Positions 62,120-63,746 of a stretch of DNA of 63,746 nt are shown piece by piece. The translations under genes were made by a program, and so were the position numbers. Each line of letters opens with the position of its first letter. Position 1 is the first letter of the stretch. Under the pieces are notes generated by a model that searched no databases, had not been told where the DNA came from, and worked only from the letters and a program-made list of their open reading frames with translations. The stretch comes from an uncultured Pelagibacteraceae bacterium (lineage in GTDB: Bacteria > Pseudomonadota > Alphaproteobacteria > Pelagibacterales > Pelagibacteraceae), in contig CACBMY010000002.1 in the NCBI GenBank assembly GCA_902540545.1, positions 1-63,746 of the forward strand, given 5' to 3'.

Positions 62120-62247
62120 TGAGAAAAGAAAATTTACCCACAAAAATTTGCCCTGTATGTAAGAGACCTTTTACTTGGAGAAAAAAATGGAAATTAAACT
62201 GGGATAAAGTGAAATATTGTTCAAAGAAATGTTCAAAAAATAACTAA
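62119..62247 (+). CDS. DUF2256 family small zinc-ribbon-like protein, 42 aa
   Basis: GTG start overlapping the previous stop: MRKENLPTKICPVCKRPFTWRKKWKLNWDKVKYCSKKCSKNN*; not in the ORF track. Confidence 0.9.
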   Translation: MRKENLPTKICPVCKRPFTWRKKWKLNWDKVKYCSKKCSKNN

Positions 62248-62478
62248 TTAACAACAAGAGCAGCTTCTCTTTTTCTCTGGTTTTTTTGTTTCAATCACTT
62301 CTTCTTTAGGGGCTGATTGTTCAAGAATTTTTGCTGCTTCAGCTTCTTTCTCTTTTAATATTTTATTTTCAATGTATGCGTAAAGAGAGTTGAAACCTAA
62401 TTTTGAAGCTTTCTTTTCTTCGTAATTCCTTCTGCCTTTAAGATTTTCAATAATTTCAAGAACTTGCGGGTTATTCAT
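62248..62478 (-). CDS. small hypothetical protein with C-terminal CSCC
   Basis: 76-aa ORF filling the space between DUF2256 and the photolyase-like gene; ends KKRSCSCC. Confidence 0.65.
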   Translation of the reverse strand: MNNPQVLEIIENLKGRRNYEEKKASKLGFNSLYAYIENKILKEKEAEAAKILEQSAPKEEVIETKKPEKKRSCSCC

Positions 62479-62519
62479 ATTATTGTTATCTCATAATTTT
62501 TATAATTTACAATAGTTCT

Positions 62520-63662
62520 TTAAAAAAATTCTTTAATTATAGTCGGTATATACTTTTTGAAATTAAAAAAACCTTTATTGCAATATTTCCAAGAACTTCG
62601 GTCTAAATTACGATATAGAAATTTTATATTATTTATTCCTTGAGAAGTTAAAAAATCTAAGTTTTCTCCAACACAAGGATATAAAAAATAACTATTCTCA
62701 ATTGTTTTAAGGTTGCCAATATCAATAATTTCACAATCCAAAGATTTTTCATCCAACCTTCTTTTTTGATCCTGAATTAAATCAGTCTTAAATTTCACTG
62801 TTTTTTCACTAAGTTTAATATTTCTACTGTCGTTATTATTATTAACTAAATAAATCTTTTTAAATTTATGGTCTTTGAAATCAGTCAACTCAAAAGAAAG
62901 ATTATTATCAAAAATAATTAAATTTTGCTCATCCAAACTTACTGGATTACTAAAATCTTTTAAGACAGCCTTGTATATTTTTTCGCTAACTTTAGGTGGT
63001 GCATTTTCATTTAAATTAATGTTATTAAATCTGTTATTAGTAAATTTTTTTATATTCCATTCACTTGCCAAATAATGCTTACCTTGTGTTTGTATCCCAG
63101 CAACCCATCTCCATCCCAATGTATTAGATGCTGCATCTCCATCATAGAGATGCTTCATAAAAAATTCAGCTCCTAATTGCCAAGGTAAATTTAAAGTAAA
63201 AATCCAGATACTGGCAAACCACATTCTTGTATGATTATGAAGGTAATTAAATTCTTTTAATTCTTTGATCCATTCATTAAAACATTCTATATTTGTATTT
63301 CCATCAATGGCATTTAAATAATCTTTATTATCTTTGTATTTTTCTCTTATAATTTTTAGTTCAATTATGTAATCTGTCCATACATTAGGTCTTAATTCTA
63401 ACCATCCTTTCCAATAAGTGCGCCACAAAACCTCCTGAATAAATTTTTCATTTTTAGAAAATGAAAATTTCTTTAAGACTTTTTCTATAACTTCTAACTC
63501 ATTTAATATTCCATGAGATATATATGGAGAAATACAAGATATATTTAATCTTTTATCTGGACCAAAATCAAAATTTCTCAATCTTGAATAATCAGAAAGA
63601 TTATTTTCAACAAAATTATCTAGTTTATTGGTGGCTTGCGCCCGACTTGGTTCAAAATTCAT
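62520..63662 (-). CDS. photolyase FAD-binding-domain protein lacking the N-terminal antenna domain
   Basis: 'ISPYISHGIL', 'EVLWRTYWKGWLE', 'YLHNHTRMWFASIWIFTLNLPWQLGAEFFMKHLYDGDAASNTLGWRWVAGIQTQGKHYLAS'. Confidence 0.9.
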   Translation of the reverse strand: MNFEPSRAQATNKLDNFVENNLSDYSRLRNFDFGPDKRLNISCISPYISHGILNELEVIEKVLKKFSFSKNEKFIQEVLWRTYWKGWLELRPNVWTDYIIELKIIREKYKDNKDYLNAIDGNTNIECFNEWIKELKEFNYLHNHTRMWFASIWIFTLNLPWQLGAEFFMKHLYDGDAASNTLGWRWVAGIQTQGKHYLASEWNIKKFTNNRFNNINLNENAPPKVSEKIYKAVLKDFSNPVSLDEQNLIIFDNNLSFELTDFKDHKFKKIYLVNNNNDSRNIKLSEKTVKFKTDLIQDQKRRLDEKSLDCEIIDIGNLKTIENSYFLYPCVGENLDFLTSQGINNIKFLYRNLDRSSWKYCNKGFFNFKKYIPTIIKEFF

Positions 63663-63668
63663 GATATT

Positions 63669-63746
63669 TTATTTTAATTTTTTTTTATGAAAATTAATAA
63701 ATCTTTCAACATTTGACTTATTAAAAGTTTTATTTTCCTCAAATGA
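63669..63746 (-). CDS. C-terminal end of a CDS truncated by window edge
   Basis: Open frame ...SFEENKTFNKSNVERFINFHKKKLK* on the minus strand; product not identifiable. Confidence 0.5.
   Translation of the reverse strand, partial: SFEENKTFNKSNVERFINFHKKKLK

Noticed and set aside
1-63746. CRISPR arrays, IS elements, prophage, integron or toxin-antitoxin systems
   Set aside because: No direct-repeat arrays, transposase/integrase motifs or TA-like gene pairs were found; homopolymer A/T tracts are compositional

Overview
AT-rich (about 30% GC by eye), extremely compact chromosomal segment of a SAR11/Pelagibacterales-type alphaproteobacterium. About 58 protein-coding genes, one tRNA-Gly(GCC), and no IS elements, CRISPR arrays or rRNA. 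The left third matches the conserved alphaproteobacterial origin neighbourhood: leuS-lptE-holA-parB-parA-rsmG-mnmG-mnmE-rho-hemJ-hemH-hemE // PPSR-maf-aroE-SDR-coaE-dnaQ-secB-fxsA. The ~280-bp gap between hemE (-) and the PPSR gene (+) is a strong candidate oriC: it sits at the coding-strand switch and contains a DnaA-box-like TTATTCACA and a perfect CtrA-type TTAA-N7-TTAA. A perfect parS palindrome (TGTTTCACGTGAAACA) lies inside the rsmG coding sequence. Other content: hslUV with a his operon, a TRAP transporter, ftsK/lolA, TPR proteins (sulfotransferase, SPINDLY/OGT-like, and one with an uncharacterised Cys-containing C-terminal domain), purH, acetate symporter/acs, hemCD, folD, the ybbAP/tesA-like divergent pair, and a terminal photobiology cassette. 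That cassette has an FeS-BCP-type photolyase-related protein, an unlisted DUF2256 mini-ORF, and a photolyase FAD-domain protein lacking the N-terminal antenna domain but carrying an unrecognised C-terminal domain. Two small genes missing from the ORF track were found by reading: a 43-aa putative lipoprotein in the his operon and the 42-aa DUF2256 protein. All assignments come from motif recognition; no searches were run.
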